A stretch of 64,000 nucleotides of DNA from Thalassomonas actiniarum. Its GTDB lineage: Bacteria > Pseudomonadota > Gammaproteobacteria > Enterobacterales > Alteromonadaceae. How positions within the stretch are numbered: position 1 is the first letter of the stretch; every line of letters begins with the position of its first letter. Where the stretch lies: assembly GCF_000948975.2 (NCBI RefSeq), contig NZ_CP059735.1, positions 558,001-622,000 on the forward strand, in the 5' to 3' direction. This document shows positions 1 to 9,947 of the stretch, piece after piece. The notes under the pieces are model-generated. The model was given only the letters and a program-made list of their open reading frames with translations, ran no database searches and was not told the origin of the DNA. The position numbers and the translations under genes were made by a program.

Positions 1-1041
1 ACGGGTGATGCTGATCAGGATATAAAAAGCGGTTCCTATGGCGATAATCGCGGCAATCGTTGTGAAAACTATGGTTGAAGTCTTACCATCGGAAACTGCC
101 CCGTTCACCATTTCTGCGGTAGTCGTTTTGGTTTCGTTTGCCAGGGCAACCTGCTTGGCTAAGATGCTGCTGGCCGAGGCGATATTACTTTCGGCGGATG
201 CCAGCATTGCTGTGGCCTGGGCGATGGCGTTAAGCTGGATTTCTTTATTGGCAAAAATGCTGTTTTCACCGTTGACCAGGTTGCTGACTTCACTAACAGC
301 ATCAGTGACTTCGTCGGCAACATCGGAAGCACCATTGCTTCTTAGTTCGTTAAGCACATCATCAATAGAACGGTTAAGTTCGGTATAACTGTTGGTTAAT
401 TCTCTTTCAATTAACTGGGAAGTTTGTACATCCAGAATATCCCGGTATTCAAAGGCGGAGCTGACGATGGAGTTCAATAAGGTTTCGGTTTGCTCGGCCA
501 AGCTCACCGCACGCTGTAATTTGCTTTCCGCCAGGTCGTGATCCGCCAGATCCAGTAATACCGTGGCGGCATCGTCGGCTTTTTCTTCCAGGGTATCAAC
601 TTTTTCGGCTAAGGCCGTGGCCTGCTCTATGCTAGTTTTCCGGTTTTCGAAAACACTGGTGACATTGTCGCTGAAGGCATTATAGACATCATCGACTTTG
701 CGCAGGTTGGCAATTAACTGGCTTCTATCCTGTACTAAGGCTTTTAATTTCTTTAATGCGCCTGAAAACAGAGTGTTGGCGCTGTCAAAGGCCTGCTGGT
801 TTTCTGCCAGCGGGGCAAGTTCGTTTTGATAATAACCTTTGAGGGTAAGGTTACCCATTTGGGCCAGCTCAAGGGTGAGTTGATTGCTGCCCGCCAAGGT
901 AGGTACGGCTAATTCGCTCATTTCCAGCGTTGAATCTTGAATTGTATTGAGGCTGCTCCATGAGATGATACTGGTTATAACCAGAAGTACGGTAATAATG
1001 GCAAAACCACCCTTGATTTTCATTGCCACAGTTAGATTCAT
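1..1041 (-). CDS. Methyl-accepting chemotaxis protein, N-terminal part (cut by window edge)
   Basis: The reading frame is open for 347 codons from an ATG at 1041 (preceded by a GGTGGTG ribosome-binding sequence) to base 1. A short cytoplasmic start is followed by a hydrophobic segment (about residues 9-28), a long helical, Gln/Ala/Glu-rich periplasmic region without an obvious PAS/Cache fold, and a second hydrophobic segment at about 325-345. This is the layout of a four-helix-bundle type chemoreceptor. The HAMP and signalling domains would lie outside the window, so the MCP assignment rests on topology and helical character rather than on the diagnostic hairpin motif. A sensor kinase with the same topology is the main alternative. 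Confidence 0.7.
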   Translation of the reverse strand, partial: MNLTVAMKIKGGFAIITVLLVITSIISWSSLNTIQDSTLEMSELAVPTLAGSNQLTLELAQMGNLTLKGYYQNELAPLAENQQAFDSANTLFSGALKKLKALVQDRSQLIANLRKVDDVYNAFSDNVTSVFENRKTSIEQATALAEKVDTLEEKADDAATVLLDLADHDLAESKLQRAVSLAEQTETLLNSIVSSAFEYRDILDVQTSQLIERELTNSYTELNRSIDDVLNELRSNGASDVADEVTDAVSEVSNLVNGENSIFANKEIQLNAIAQATAMLASAESNIASASSILAKQVALANETKTTTAEMVNGAVSDGKTSTIVFTTIAAIIAIGTAFYILISITR

Positions 1042-1225
1042 AAACACCACCAGTTGAACTTTAGAGTTAAGAATAAAGAATAAGTGATGTTAATGATCAC
1101 TATTCAAATTTTTAATATGTTACAGGAATCGACAGCCCGCTGTTACAGTAATTAAGCATTTTGTCATAATTAATCATTATAACAAGCAAATCAAGGATTC
1201 CATTTGGAAATGAGTAATTTTATTG

Positions 1226-2041
1226 TTAAATATGGGTGTGGGATTGCTCGGTAAAAACCTGCTTATCGTGCCACCTTACTAAGGTGAGGTGATTTCCCCA
1301 GACGCAACCAGTGTCCAGGGCATAAAGATTGGCATGAGGACACTGGCCCATCAGGGAAGCCCAGTGACCAAAAACCCAGCTGGCTGAGTCCAGCTGCTTA
1401 TTGAGTTGATACCAGGGGAAGATATCTTTGGGGGCATGCTCGGGGGTTTCTTTACAGTTAAACTCCAATGACAAATCTTCCCGGCAGTAGCGCATCCGGG
1501 TGAAGGCATTGATGGTGTAACGGAACTTTGCTACTTCGGTTTTTGCCTGGTGCCAGTTGTCGGGAGAGTTACCGTACATCTGCTTCAGCCAGGTATCCCG
1601 GTTGCTGCTTTTTAGTTTTTCACTGGCGCTTGCCGCCTGGACAAGGGCGTCTTTTATACTCCACTGGGGTGATAAACCGGCGTGGCTGATATAGGTTTCT
1701 TCTTCCGGCAGTTGGCGCAGCAGCGGCTGCCCGGCTAACCACTGGATTAAATCTTGCAGATCCGGGGCCTGGAGTATCGGCTCCAGTTTGTCTTTGGGAT
1801 TGGCTGTTTTAATACCGGCGGCGATGGCAAGTAAATGCAGGTCGTGGTTACCCAGTACCATTTTGGCACTTTCTCCCAGGGAGATTAAAAACCTCAAAGT
1901 CTCAAGGGATTGCGGCCCGCGGGCGACGACATCGCCGGCCAGGTATAATTGATCCTGCTCAGGGCAAAAATCGGCCTGGTTGAGCAGGCTTTTAAGCTCT
2001 TGCAAGCAGCCTTGTATATCTCCGACCAGATAAATCGCCAT
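1226..2041 (-). CDS. apaH: Diadenosine tetraphosphatase (symmetrical Ap4A hydrolase)
   Basis: The enzyme hydrolyses Ap4A to two ADP and belongs to the calcineurin-like metallophosphoesterases. All family motifs are visible: GDIQG near residue 8, GDVVARG at about 36-42 and GNHD at about 65. The length of 271 residues is normal for the family. It is the last gene of the lptD-surA-pdxA-rsmA-apaG-apaH operon, 29 bp after apaG, an arrangement conserved in enterobacteria and relatives. In E. coli loss of apaH raises Ap4A and NpnN RNA caps; the same role is inferred here. Confidence 0.97.
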   Translation of the reverse strand: MAIYLVGDIQGCLQELKSLLNQADFCPEQDQLYLAGDVVARGPQSLETLRFLISLGESAKMVLGNHDLHLLAIAAGIKTANPKDKLEPILQAPDLQDLIQWLAGQPLLRQLPEEETYISHAGLSPQWSIKDALVQAASASEKLKSSNRDTWLKQMYGNSPDNWHQAKTEVAKFRYTINAFTRMRYCREDLSLEFNCKETPEHAPKDIFPWYQLNKQLDSASWVFGHWASLMGQCPHANLYALDTGCVWGNHLTLVRWHDKQVFTEQSHTHI

Positions 2042-2070
2042 ATTAACTCTTCCTGCTTTCCCTGCTTTGG

Positions 2071-2508
2071 TTAATTGAGAATGTTAGGCACAGCCAGGCG
2101 AAACACCGGGATTTCGGCCCTGAGGCTTTCCCCTTGTGGATTTTGCAATTGGTAATAGCCCTGCATGGTGCCAAGGGGAGTTTCAAAGACTGAACCGCTG
2201 GTATAGCTGAAACTGGCGCCGGGTAAAATATCCGGGGTCTGACCGACAACCCCTTCACCTTCTACTGTGCTGGTTTCACCATTGGCATCTGTGATCAGCC
2301 AGCTGCGGGTTAATAACCTGACCGCCTGTTCACTGTTATTGGTGATGGTGATGGTATAACTGAAGGCATAGGTCTGCTCTTGCGGCAATGACTGCTCCGG
2401 TAAGTAAGTGCTTTTGGCGCTGACACTTATCTTAGTGCAAATATCGTCAGCAGGATCTTGCTGTCTCTCCGGTGCCTGGTTTAAGCGGGTATTGCATTCA
2501 TTCATCAT
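2071..2508 (-). CDS. apaG: Co2+/Mg2+ efflux protein ApaG
   Basis: This is a small fibronectin-III-like protein. The conserved core is visible: the YTITITNNS strand, LLTRSWLITDANG, GEGVVGQTP, the FSYTSG region and GTMQGYY. I chose the ATG at 2508 because AAGG lies 5 bases upstream and it falls just after the rsmA stop (2519). A longer in-frame start at 2565 would place 19 extra residues inside rsmA. The product is about 145 residues, slightly longer than usual (about 125), with the excess in a polar N-terminal tail. Its biochemical role is poorly defined; it is linked genetically to cobalt resistance in Salmonella. Confidence 0.92.
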   Translation of the reverse strand: MMNECNTRLNQAPERQQDPADDICTKISVSAKSTYLPEQSLPQEQTYAFSYTITITNNSEQAVRLLTRSWLITDANGETSTVEGEGVVGQTPDILPGASFSYTSGSVFETPLGTMQGYYQLQNPQGESLRAEIPVFRLAVPNILN

Positions 2509-2518
2509 TTTAACCTTG

Positions 2519-3331
2519 TTATTGCTCCGGCGGGTGGTCAACGATAAAGTTGGCAAGGCGGACATACTGATCCAGGGTGAGGTTTTCCGGTCTTAAGCCG
2601 GGATCTATCTCTAAACTTTGCAGTTGTTCAACCGTCAATAATTTCTTAAAGCTGTTGCGGATGGTTTTTCTGCGCTGGTTAAAGGCGGCCAGGCAAACTT
2701 TGTTCAGGGCCCCTATATCTTTCACCGGATTTTTGATTTCTTTATGGGGCACCAGGCGTACTATGGCCGAATCGACCTTAGGTGCCGGTTTAAAGGCTTC
2801 CGGACCGATTTCCATCACCGGGATCACCTGGCACTGGTATTGGGTCATGATCGACAGCCGGCCGTAAGCCTTGGAATTTTCTCCCGATGCCATACGTTCC
2901 ACGACTTCTTTTTGCAGCATAAAATGCATATCTTTCACTTTGTCTTTAAAGCTTAAAAGATGAAAAATCAGCGGTGTGGAAATATTATAGGGCAGGTTGC
3001 CAAATATACGTAACGGCTGCTCCGGAGTTGCCAGTTGGGCAAAGTCGAATTTGAGCGCATCGGTTTCATGTATGGTCAGGTGCGGCGCCAAAAACGGATG
3101 GTGGCGTAATCTGTGGGCCAGATCCCGGTCAAGTTCCACCACAGAGAGTTTACCGGCACGTTCGATCACCGGTTCGGTTAAGGCCCCTAACCCAGGACCT
3201 ATTTCGATGAGGTTTTCTCCCGGTTCGGGATTGATGGCATCGACAATCTGGCTGATGACGGCATCGTTGTGCAAGAAGTTCTGACCGAAACGTTTTTTGG
3301 CCTGATGGCCTAAATGTGAATTTTTACTCAT
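2519..3331 (-). CDS. rsmA: 16S rRNA (adenine1518/1519-N6)-dimethyltransferase
   Basis: KsgA/RsmA dimethylates the two adjacent adenines of the 3'-terminal helix of 16S rRNA during late 30S assembly, using SAM. Visible signatures are [11 protein letters not shown] at residues 12-22, the SAM-binding [12 protein letters not shown] and the catalytic NLPYNIST. The length of 270 matches the family. The start codon overlaps the pdxA stop in an ATGA arrangement (3328-3331), indicating translational coupling within the operon. Confidence 0.98.
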   Translation of the reverse strand: MSKNSHLGHQAKKRFGQNFLHNDAVISQIVDAINPEPGENLIEIGPGLGALTEPVIERAGKLSVVELDRDLAHRLRHHPFLAPHLTIHETDALKFDFAQLATPEQPLRIFGNLPYNISTPLIFHLLSFKDKVKDMHFMLQKEVVERMASGENSKAYGRLSIMTQYQCQVIPVMEIGPEAFKPAPKVDSAIVRLVPHKEIKNPVKDIGALNKVCLAAFNQRRKTIRNSFKKLLTVEQLQSLEIDPGLRPENLTLDQYVRLANFIVDHPPEQ

Positions 3332-4311
3332 GATTTGTTATTTACTAAGTGAATGGCATTAGACATGGCTTCAATAAAGCTGCCGGAATCCGCCTGGCCG
3401 GTTGCAGCCAGCTCCAGTGCCGTGCCGTGGTCAACGGAAGTGCGGATAAAGGGTAAACCTAAGGTGATATTGACGGAAGCGCCAAATCCCTTGTATTTAA
3501 GTACCGGTAAGCCCTGATCATGATACATGGTCAAGATGGCATCCGCCTGGCTTAAATATTTTTCCTGGAAAATGGTATCCGCCGGCAGCGGCCCGATAAT
3601 ATTCATGCCTTCGCGTCGCAATTCTTCAAAGGCGGGGATGATGGTTTCAATTTCTTCCCCGCCGAGATGACCGTCTTCGCCGGCATGAGGGTTTAAACCA
3701 CAAGCATAGATGGCTGGATTTTTGATGCCGAATTTTTCGATCAAATCCCGGTGTAAAATACGGGTAACTTTTTGCAGTCTTTCCGTGGTAATGGCTTTGG
3801 CGACATAGGCCAGCGGAATATGGGTGGTGACCAGGGCAACCCGCAAACCTTCTGTGGCCAGCATCATCACTACATCGCTGCAATTGGCCTGGTGGGCAAA
3901 ATATTCGGTATGGCCGCTAAAGGGAATACCCGCCTGGTTAATCAAGCCTTTGTGTACCGGGCCGGTGACGATTGCATCAAATTCACCGGAGATATTTTTC
4001 TCGCTGGCAATACGTAAGCTTTCTACCACGTAGTGGCCATTATCCGGGTTGAGCTCACCGGGCACACAGGGGGCCGCCAGTTCCAGCGGTAAAATGGTCA
4101 GGGTGCCGGCCTGTTGCGGCAATGCGGCGGTGCTTGCGTCGTATGGTGTCAACTCAAGCGGTAATTGCAGTTGTTTGGCCCGCTCAAGCAGCAGCTCGGC
4201 GGAGGCGATAACCACCACTTGTACCGGCCAGGCTTGCTGGGCAATGGCGATCACCAGGTCGGGGCCAATACCCGCAGGTTCGCCCGGGGTAATGGCAATG
4301 CGTTTAGTCAT
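3328..4311 (-). CDS. pdxA: 4-hydroxythreonine-4-phosphate dehydrogenase
   Basis: PdxA oxidises 4-phospho-hydroxy-L-threonine in the DXP-dependent pyridoxal-phosphate pathway, a Zn2+/NAD-dependent cytosolic reaction. Motifs seen are GEPAGIGPD at the N-terminus, [17 protein letters not shown] in the middle (metal-binding His) and [10 protein letters not shown] towards the C-terminus. At 327 residues it is full length. It shares one base with the surA stop (TAATG at 4311), so it is coupled to the upstream chaperone gene. Confidence 0.98.
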   Translation of the reverse strand: MTKRIAITPGEPAGIGPDLVIAIAQQAWPVQVVVIASAELLLERAKQLQLPLELTPYDASTAALPQQAGTLTILPLELAAPCVPGELNPDNGHYVVESLRIASEKNISGEFDAIVTGPVHKGLINQAGIPFSGHTEYFAHQANCSDVVMMLATEGLRVALVTTHIPLAYVAKAITTERLQKVTRILHRDLIEKFGIKNPAIYACGLNPHAGEDGHLGGEEIETIIPAFEELRREGMNIIGPLPADTIFQEKYLSQADAILTMYHDQGLPVLKYKGFGASVNITLGLPFIRTSVDHGTALELAATGQADSGSFIEAMSNAIHLVNNKS

Positions 4312-5612
4312 TATTTCTCTTCCAGATCAAATACTTCTATATGTGCTTGATCTCGGGTTTCTTTGATCCAGCGGGCGCTTTCCATACCGAATTTACGGTT
4401 ATAGAGCATTTGATAAGCCCGGTTTTCATTCATCTTCTCGGTAGCATCAAGGGTACGGCGGCCGGTTAACTGTACCAGGTGCCAGCCGAAAGAAGAACGG
4501 AACGGCTTGTGGTATTCGTTGATATCCAGTCTGGCCAGTGCATCTTTAAAGGCGGGATCATAACTGCCGGGATCGGCCCAGCCGAGCTCGCCGCCTTTAA
4601 CGGAAGTGGGGCCGTCGGAGTGCTCTTTGGCCAGTTCGGCAAAATCTGCTTCGCCGGCATTTAGTTGATCCAGGAAACCCTGCAGTATTTCTTCTGCCTT
4701 GGCTTCGCTTAAGATCACTGAAGGTTCGATCAAGATATGACGCGATTTCACTTCTTCGACTTCGACCACTTCTTTACCGCGGATATCCTTGACTTTAACG
4801 ATACTGAAACCTAATCCGGTACGGATAGGCCCTAAAACCGTGCCCTTGGCTTCGCCGTCGATGATTTCGGAAAACAGGGTCGGCATTTCATTGATGGTTT
4901 TCCAGCCGAGATCTCCCCCTTCCAGGGCGTTGCTGTCACTGGATGAGGCGATGGCGATTCGGGCAAAGTCTGAGCCGTTATTAAGCAGCTCTATGACTTT
5001 ATCGGCGCGGGTTTTGGCGGCATTGATATCTTCCTGGCTGGGATCTGCCGGAAAGGCGATCAGAATATGGCCAAGTTGGTATTCAACCTCATTGGTGGTT
5101 TGCTCTTTCATCATTTTCAGCAGGTTGCCGACTTCCTGCGGGGAAATATAAACACGGCGGTGGACACTGGCACGGCGTACTTCACCGGAAATCAGTTCGG
5201 TACGTACGCTTTCACGGTATTGTTCATACTCCAGGCCGTCGGCGATGATGTTTTCACGGAACTGTTCCAGGGAAAGGCCGTTATCCCGGGCCATATTGGT
5301 CAGGGTTTCGTCGAGCTGGGCATCGCTGACCTGCACCCCCATGCGTTCGCCGATTTGCAGGATTAAACTGTCATTGATCAGCTTGTCCATTACCTGCACC
5401 CGCAGGGCGTTATCTGACGGCAGCTCTTGATTATTATTTTTGGCTTGTTGTTTAATGCTTTGGATCAAATCCTGAATTTCTGACTCAAGTACAACCCCGG
5501 TATTGGCAACGGCAGCTATCCTGTCCAGCGGTACTTCTTCTGCCTGTAGGTTTAGGGCAGCACCAAAAAATAATGATGAAGCCAGTGTTAATAACTTAAA
5601 TGAATTTTTCAT
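4311..5612 (-). CDS. surA: Periplasmic peptidyl-prolyl isomerase/chaperone SurA
   Basis: SurA escorts outer-membrane proteins through the periplasm to the BAM complex. A signal peptide is visible (residues 1-24, ending LNLQAEE), followed by the SurA N-terminal chaperone domain (about 30-165) and two parvulin domains (about 173-275 and 285-390). These carry the typical [12 protein letters not shown] and [10 protein letters not shown] strands and [16 protein letters not shown] loops. The length of 433 is normal. It lies 17 bp downstream of lptD, whose product is itself a SurA client in E. coli. Confidence 0.97.
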   Translation of the reverse strand: MKNSFKLLTLASSLFFGAALNLQAEEVPLDRIAAVANTGVVLESEIQDLIQSIKQQAKNNNQELPSDNALRVQVMDKLINDSLILQIGERMGVQVSDAQLDETLTNMARDNGLSLEQFRENIIADGLEYEQYRESVRTELISGEVRRASVHRRVYISPQEVGNLLKMMKEQTTNEVEYQLGHILIAFPADPSQEDINAAKTRADKVIELLNNGSDFARIAIASSSDSNALEGGDLGWKTINEMPTLFSEIIDGEAKGTVLGPIRTGLGFSIVKVKDIRGKEVVEVEEVKSRHILIEPSVILSEAKAEEILQGFLDQLNAGEADFAELAKEHSDGPTSVKGGELGWADPGSYDPAFKDALARLDINEYHKPFRSSFGWHLVQLTGRRTLDATEKMNENRAYQMLYNRKFGMESARWIKETRDQAHIEVFDLEEK

Positions 5613-5629
5613 GTATATAATTATCTTGA

Positions 5630-7906
5630 TTAATTATTGAGAAAATACGGACGTTTATAACCGAATATACTCGAGTTAAACATATCTTGTCTGCCAACGG
5701 TTGAATCCTGGCCGCCAAACCCTTTCTGGAACTTTATCATAAAACCGCTGTTAAATTCATCGCGGTTTTCATTAATAAAGTCTTGCTCGTCGATATTAGT
5801 GTTGATTTGCCTTTGGTAGATAAAACGTACCCGCCAGCAGCAGCTTTCGTATTCCAATCCCGCATAAGACTCAATACTGCGATTTTGTTGAAGATCCTGT
5901 GTGATCCGGCCAACAAAGGTCCAGTTTTTATCTATCGAGGTACTGCCGAGCAATGAAATCTGTTCCAGTGTAGAGTCTGAGACATTACGACTGTACCTAT
6001 GGTTCAATTGGATCAGCTGATTTTCATTAAACTGGTAATCCAGGTTTACCTGACTTTTATCGGTGACATTGGTGGTGGTATTGTACTGGATGTCGCCGCT
6101 TAACTGCCATTGATGATTAATGCGGTAGAACAAGTCCGCCGCCAGGGCCGACTTATTGGCGGAAATACCCAGAGTATCGTCGGCGGCAAAGTTACTGTCG
6201 TTGAGATAAACTATGCCCCCCAGGCTTGCCCGGAACAGTTCCTGATGTGACCGGCTTAAGATCCGGCTGGTTACCCCCCAGGAAACCTGGTTGGCATGGG
6301 CGATTCTGTCTAAACCGCTGTAACGGCGATCCCTGAATAAGCCGTTGTAGTCATCCTGTAATCTGGCGGTATCGTAGACGGCGATATCGCTTTGGTCCTT
6401 ATCCGGGATATATAAATACTGCAACTGAGGCTCAAAGGTCTGGGTTAACCCCTTACCGAAGGCCTGGAGGTCGCGGTCGAAGTTAATGCCGCCGTGAAAA
6501 CGGATTTTTGGCAGGGTTCTGCTGACGGTTTCTTCAAAATCGTCGCTCTCGGCAATATCTTCCTGCTGATAATAGGTTTGCAGCACTTTTAACTCGGAAT
6601 TAAGGAACCAGGCGGGGCTGGTGAGGGGGAAATTAAATCCTGCCTCGACATGGTAGCGGTTCGCCTTGGGCTGTGCTTTATTGGGGGTTTCAAACCGGGT
6701 CAACTCGGAATAGACCTCGAACTGGCCATTGAGCAAAGGCAGCGGCTGCTGGCTGGCGATTTCGATTTGCGGCAAGGTTTTATAACTGTGCTGGTGATTT
6801 CCCAGGACTTCGAAATCCTGCAGTTTAAACGTGGTTTGCCAGTTCTCGCCAAAATAGGATAGCTCGCCTACCTGGTATAAATAGGCGTCATTGGCCTTGT
6901 ATTCTTCACTGCCGATATCCACCAGGTAATTATCGTCACTGATGGTGGTATAGTCGATATAGGCGCGGAAACGATCCGAGAAGGTACCGCTATGCTGGTA
7001 GCGGGCCAGGTAACGGGGATCATTATTGGCGTTGAGTTCATCATCCTTGTTCAGGTATTCCAGGTTGATTTTTCCCGACTGCAGATCCGCAAGATAGCGA
7101 AATTCCGTCAACAACTGCATACCGCGCTTAGACATGTAACGCGGGGTGATGGTCGCATCCAGGTTTTCGGCGATGTTCCAGTAAAAAGGCATGGCAACTT
7201 CGACCCCTGAACTGCCGGAAGAGCTGAACTGGGGCTCCAGTAAACCTGATTTACGTTCGTTGGTGACCGGATAATTAAAATAGGGCAGATAAAACACCGG
7301 CACCCCGAATAATTTCAGCCGGGCATGATAGGCTTCGACATAATTTTCTTCCACCGAGAGATTGATGGCGGCGGCTTTTATTTGCCAGTCGGGAACTTCA
7401 CCGAGACAAGCGGTATAGGTGGAGTCAATCATGCTCAATTCACCGTCTTTGTTGACGATAATGGCGCCTGCTTCCCCTTTGCCCGGGCTATTGACCAGCT
7501 GGTAGGAAGTCTTGGTCAACTGGGTTGATTGGGTCTCGTCACTGGCATCCAGGGCGTTGGCAAAGACATTGACCATATTATTTTGAAAGTGAATATTGCC
7601 TTTGGCGTTAAAAGACTCCGACTGGCGGTTTACTTCCAGTTCATCTGCCTTAATCCGGTGTTCTTCGTTGATCAGGGTGACATCGCCGGTGAACTTTGCT
7701 ACCTGGTTTCTTAGCAAACTGGTATGGTCGGCTACAATTTTGATCGTTTGTCCTGCACCTGCCTCATATCCGGGCGCCAGTTGGGGGTAAGCCGGAGGCA
7801 AACATTGCGGCACCGGGCTTAGATCGGTTACTGAGGTTTCGGCGACAACAGCCCCTGAAAAAAACAGGCAATAATAAGCAGAGAAAACTTTACGAGAAAA
7901 TGGCAT
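5630..7906 (-). CDS. lptD: LPS-assembly protein LptD
   Basis: LptD forms the outer-membrane barrel that, with lipoprotein LptE, inserts lipopolysaccharide into the outer leaflet. The protein has an N-terminal signal peptide (cleavage near VVAE, residue 23), an OstA/LptA-like jellyroll (about 50-180, with LLRNQVAKFTGDVTLINEE) and a long C-terminal barrel rich in aromatic alternating strands. The Cys pattern needed for inter-domain disulfides is present: C35 in PQCLPP, one Cys in TACLGEVPDW and the C-terminal adjacent pair in ESCCWRVRF. It is the first gene of a six-gene minus-strand operon and is divergent from amgK. Confidence 0.97.
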   Translation of the reverse strand: MPFSRKVFSAYYCLFFSGAVVAETSVTDLSPVPQCLPPAYPQLAPGYEAGAGQTIKIVADHTSLLRNQVAKFTGDVTLINEEHRIKADELEVNRQSESFNAKGNIHFQNNMVNVFANALDASDETQSTQLTKTSYQLVNSPGKGEAGAIIVNKDGELSMIDSTYTACLGEVPDWQIKAAAINLSVEENYVEAYHARLKLFGVPVFYLPYFNYPVTNERKSGLLEPQFSSSGSSGVEVAMPFYWNIAENLDATITPRYMSKRGMQLLTEFRYLADLQSGKINLEYLNKDDELNANNDPRYLARYQHSGTFSDRFRAYIDYTTISDDNYLVDIGSEEYKANDAYLYQVGELSYFGENWQTTFKLQDFEVLGNHQHSYKTLPQIEIASQQPLPLLNGQFEVYSELTRFETPNKAQPKANRYHVEAGFNFPLTSPAWFLNSELKVLQTYYQQEDIAESDDFEETVSRTLPKIRFHGGINFDRDLQAFGKGLTQTFEPQLQYLYIPDKDQSDIAVYDTARLQDDYNGLFRDRRYSGLDRIAHANQVSWGVTSRILSRSHQELFRASLGGIVYLNDSNFAADDTLGISANKSALAADLFYRINHQWQLSGDIQYNTTTNVTDKSQVNLDYQFNENQLIQLNHRYSRNVSDSTLEQISLLGSTSIDKNWTFVGRITQDLQQNRSIESYAGLEYESCCWRVRFIYQRQINTNIDEQDFINENRDEFNSGFMIKFQKGFGGQDSTVGRQDMFNSSIFGYKRPYFLNN

Positions 7907-8069
7907 TTAGAGTCCGGAAATAATAATGATAATATGGTGATTATTAATATTTATATAAGTTTAAGCCGATGAAATGCGGTATTTTACTGCATAACTTGGA
8001 TATGATATAGCAATTTTCATTATCCTGCTAATTGGTTATATTGGGCTTTTTGTTAAAAAGGGTAAAACT

Positions 8070-9119
8070 TTGTCGGTAACTTCAAGAGAAACAGGGCTAA
8101 AGAGCTGGTTATGTGGGGTGTTTTCAGTCTCTGAGATCCGTTTACTGTCTATGAACGGTGATGCCGGTTTTCGTCAATACTACCGCTTTAATCTCGATGG
8201 TGTCTCTTATATCGCGGTGGATGCACCCCCGCAATATTCCAATAACCAGGGATTTATTGCGCTCGGATCAGGCCTTGCTGAAAGTGGCATCCAGGTGCCG
8301 GAAATGAAAGCCGGGGATCTGGAGCTGGGTTATTTTTGCCTAACCGACTTTGGCGACACCCTGCTCTCGAATGTGCTTTCGAGCGACAATATGCAAGCTT
8401 ATTACCGCCAGGCAATCGAATTGTTACCGGCCATTGCCACCAGCCAACCGGCAGGGGATTATGTTTTACCCGACTATGACCGGCCATTTATAGACTTTGA
8501 GTTATCAATATTTACCGAGTGGTTGCTTGAAAAGCATTTAAATATTCATTTATCACCGCAAGAGTTGCAGAAATTACGGGCCTGTTTTGATATTTTAATC
8601 GACTCTGCCCTGGAGCAGCCGCAAGTGACCATGCACAGGGATTATCATAGCCGTAATATCATGTTACTGGCTGATAAAACCTTAGGTATTATTGATTTTC
8701 AGGACGCGGTGAGCGGGCCGGTGACCTATGACATCGTTTCTTTATTACGGGATTGTTATCTGCGCTGGCCAGATCAGCAGATCCGCCCGTTATTTGAGTA
8801 TTACTGCGATTTGATCACCAAAGCATTAAACTTACCCCGGGTGAGCGCGGCAAAATGGCAGCGTTGGTTCGATCTGATGGGGCTGCAACGCCACCTGAAA
8901 GCCAGCGGCATCTTTGCCCGTTTATATTACAGGGATAATAAAGCAGGCTATTTAAAGGACATTCCGCTAACCCTTGCTTATATCCGGGATATCAGCGGTT
9001 GTTATAACGAATTGGCATTTCTGCATCAGTTAGTGGCAGAGCAGGTGTTGCCGGCGCTACCCGGTGCTAAGGACAAGCTTGAGCAGCAAGCCTTGCCAAC
9101 TGCTGCCGGCAACGAATAA
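8070..9119 (+). CDS. amgK: N-acetylmuramate/N-acetylglucosamine anomeric kinase AmgK
   Basis: The protein belongs to the aminoglycoside-phosphotransferase/choline-kinase fold. The kinase motifs are HRDYHSRNIML (catalytic loop) and GIIDFQDAVSGPVTYDIVSLL (metal-binding DFQD). The assignment as AmgK rests on the next gene, a MurU-type nucleotidyltransferase, and on the conserved position divergent from lptD. Together these genes recycle MurNAc to UDP-MurNAc, bypassing MurA (established in Pseudomonas). I took the TTG at 8070, which has AAGGG about 8 bases upstream; the first internal Met is about 27 residues in and would remove conserved N-terminal sequence. Confidence 0.9.
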   Translation: MSVTSRETGLKSWLCGVFSVSEIRLLSMNGDAGFRQYYRFNLDGVSYIAVDAPPQYSNNQGFIALGSGLAESGIQVPEMKAGDLELGYFCLTDFGDTLLSNVLSSDNMQAYYRQAIELLPAIATSQPAGDYVLPDYDRPFIDFELSIFTEWLLEKHLNIHLSPQELQKLRACFDILIDSALEQPQVTMHRDYHSRNIMLLADKTLGIIDFQDAVSGPVTYDIVSLLRDCYLRWPDQQIRPLFEYYCDLITKALNLPRVSAAKWQRWFDLMGLQRHLKASGIFARLYYRDNKAGYLKDIPLTLAYIRDISGCYNELAFLHQLVAEQVLPALPGAKDKLEQQALPTAAGNE

Positions 9120-9137
9120 TAAGAGAATGAAACGACC

Positions 9138-9869
9138 ATGAAAGCTATGATTTTAGCGGCAGGGAGGGGGGAGCGCATGAAACCCTTAACCGATACTTGC
9201 CCTAAACCTATGTTAACCGTACACGGCAAGCCGCTGATTGAATATCATATCGAACGCCTGGTGGCCGCCGGGATCACCGAGATAGTGATTAACCATGCCT
9301 GGCTGGGGCAGCAAATAGAGGCCTACCTGGGAGATGGCAGCCGCTGGCATGCCAATATCCGCTACAGCGCTGAAAAAAATGGTGCGCTGGAAACGGCGGG
9401 GGGCATAGCCAATGCCTTGCCTTTATTGGGTCAGGAAGCGTTTTGGCTGGTTAACGGCGATGTCTTTAGCTCTTTTGATTTTAAAGTGCGACCCAAACTT
9501 GACAGGGAGCAGCAGGCCCATCTGTTTATGGTCAATAATCCCGGGCACCACCCGGGTGGTGATTTTGCCATTACACAGGGAATGCTGGATAACTTGTCTG
9601 AAAATAAGGCGCAGCGGCAAAGTTATACCTATAGTGGCATTGCGATATTTAAGCCGGCGTTTTTCCAGCAGCCGTGTTTTTCACCACAAACTGGCGGTTC
9701 AGGGCAGGACGACGGTACTGTGATGCCCTTGGGACCTTTGCTGCGTGAAGGGGCGAAACAGCAAAAAATAACCGCCAGTATATTGCCCGGCAGCTGGACC
9801 GATGTTGGTACGCCCGAGCGTTTGGCTGAGCTCAATAAAGATACTCAGTCAGTGCCATCAAGGGTTTAA
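9138..9869 (+). CDS. murU: N-acetylmuramate alpha-1-phosphate uridylyltransferase MurU
   Basis: This is a sugar-phosphate nucleotidyltransferase with the signature MKAMILAAGRGERMKPLTD at the N-terminus, a product-binding region HGKPLIEYHIERLVAAG and the metal-binding NGDVF. It would convert MurNAc-1-P and UTP to UDP-MurNAc. It begins 18 bp after amgK, so the two are an operon for peptidoglycan recycling. The length (243) is slightly above the Pseudomonas enzyme (about 223), with the difference in a loop around 135-190. Confidence 0.92.
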   Translation: MKAMILAAGRGERMKPLTDTCPKPMLTVHGKPLIEYHIERLVAAGITEIVINHAWLGQQIEAYLGDGSRWHANIRYSAEKNGALETAGGIANALPLLGQEAFWLVNGDVFSSFDFKVRPKLDREQQAHLFMVNNPGHHPGGDFAITQGMLDNLSENKAQRQSYTYSGIAIFKPAFFQQPCFSPQTGGSGQDDGTVMPLGPLLREGAKQQKITASILPGSWTDVGTPERLAELNKDTQSVPSRV

Positions 9870-9947
9870 CCGGATAAGATAATATTTGATACGGCAATAA
9901 CCGGATAAGCCCGTCGATTAAGGTGCCGTCAAAGGAAAAAGTAACAT

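Noticed and set aside
38-388. 116-codon plus-strand open frame
   Set aside because: It is antisense to the chemoreceptor gene occupying 1-1041 on the minus strand.
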